Assembly: GCA_016195505.1 (NCBI GenBank)
Contig: JACPZN010000366.1
Coordinates: 1-5,482, forward strand
Length of the DNA stretch: 5,482 bases
Reading direction: 5' to 3'
DNA from: Nitrospirota bacterium
GTDB taxonomy: Bacteria > Nitrospirota > Nitrospiria > Nitrospirales > Nitrospiraceae
The first letter of the stretch is position 1, and each line of letters opens with the position of its first letter. The translations under genes and the position numbers were made by a program. The notes beneath the pieces were generated by a model. It worked only from the letters and a program-made list of their open reading frames with translations. It was not told the DNA's origin and did not search any database. Shown piece after piece: positions 4,959 through 5,482 of the stretch.

Positions 4959-5482
4959 CAGGGGACCTTCGTGCCTTGTTTCGCTCGATCAGCCGCGCGC
5001 CAGAGGTACCAGGCTGCAGCCGTACGATGGGGTTTCCACCGCTCCCCATACCGTAACACCTGTTTGGGCGTCGGCATTATGCGCCGTCCGTAGGCGATGC
5101 GGAAGCCGTTCCGCACGCCGAAGTCATCGACGGGCAGGACGTCCGGACGACCGAGTTGGAAGATCAACAACATCTCGACCGTCCATCGTCCGATGCCTCG
5201 GACTTCGACAAGCCGCTTGATAATGGCGTCATCGTCGAGCGTTCTCACTGCTCGGCCCGTCGGCACGGTCCCGTCGAGTGTCTTCGCGGCCAGATCGCGA
5301 AGCGCCAGCACTTTCGCGCGCGAGAAGCCAGCCTGTCTGATCGATCTCACATTCGTGGCGAGCAGTTCGTCAGGGCGAGGAAATCGCCGACCTGGGAAGA
5401 GCGCGATGAATCGTTTGAGAATGCTCTCGGCGGCTTTGTCGTGCAGCTGTTGGTAGGCGATCGCGCGTGCCAGCGATTCGAA
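4958..5482 (-). CDS. alkA: DNA-3-methyladenine glycosylase, AlkA type (start lies beyond right edge)
   Basis: The protein removes alkylated bases such as 3-methyladenine from DNA, the first step of base excision repair. The visible 174 residues begin FESLARAIAYQQLHDKAAES, the conserved entry helix of the HhH-GPD fold. They then show the helix-hairpin-helix LVEVRGIGRWTVEMLLIF (about visible residues 92-109), which grips the DNA backbone. LPVDDFGVRNG (116-126) follows, whose second Asp (D120) matches the catalytic Asp of AlkA. WKPHRTAAAWYLWR near the end is also typical. The frame is open to position 5482 and no start is visible; by comparison with short AlkA proteins, some 30 to 50 N-terminal residues are missing. 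A GTG at 5350 is internal, not the start. It is the first visible gene of the operon and overlaps the next gene by 1 nt. There is no Cys cluster, so it is not an EndoIII/MutY type. Confidence 0.9.
   Translation of the reverse strand, partial: FESLARAIAYQQLHDKAAESILKRFIALFPGRRFPRPDELLATNVRSIRQAGFSRAKVLALRDLAAKTLDGTVPTGRAVRTLDDDAIIKRLVEVRGIGRWTVEMLLIFQLGRPDVLPVDDFGVRNGFRIAYGRRIMPTPKQVLRYGERWKPHRTAAAWYLWRAADRAKQGTKVP

Overview
The window is about 5.5 kb of high-GC bacterial chromosome. It most resembles a Nitrospira-type genome (phylum Nitrospirota). That assignment rests on the look of the PilZ-type protein fragment at the left edge, on a GTGAAACGTGAA-like intergenic repeat of a kind I associate with that genus, and on the general codon use. 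It is an inference from memory, not a database result. No phage, transposase or CRISPR genes are visible.

Layout, left to right. Positions 1-142 (minus strand) hold the start of a PilZ-domain protein that leaves the window; it has a possible frameshift near its cut end. It diverges from a 139-residue protein of unknown function (354-773, plus strand). The spacer between them has a promoter candidate in each direction and a structured leader in which the Shine-Dalgarno site of the plus-strand gene sits inside a perfect 7-bp hairpin. At 841-987 (minus) is an easily missed 48-codon gene for a hydrophobic, probably membrane, miniprotein with a very good ribosome binding site. The stretch 988-1173 has no convincing gene but contains a perfect 11-bp inverted repeat. 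It lies just beyond the 3' end of a complete one-piece tmRNA gene (ssrA, 1174-1521, minus strand), which encodes the tag ATANQELALAA. Between the tmRNA and the next gene is a cluster of dyad symmetries with short tandem units, possibly an interspersed repeat.

The right two thirds is conventional. A seven-beta-strand SAM-dependent methyltransferase of the METTL21-like type (1654-2394, plus) converges on a three-gene minus-strand operon. In transcription order the operon is an AlkA-type DNA glycosylase (cut by the right edge), a protein joining a single-cluster ferredoxin-like domain to a metallo-beta-lactamase fold, and a 544-residue multi-pass membrane transporter with BT1/MFS features. The first pair overlaps by 1 nt and the second is separated by 2 nt, so the three are almost certainly co-transcribed and translationally coupled. 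The shared task of a base-excision enzyme, an Fe-S/hydrolase fusion and a permease is not obvious and is the most system-like feature here. The other points most worth checking are the hidden miniprotein, the sequestered ribosome binding site and the altered metal-ligand motif in the beta-lactamase-fold protein.
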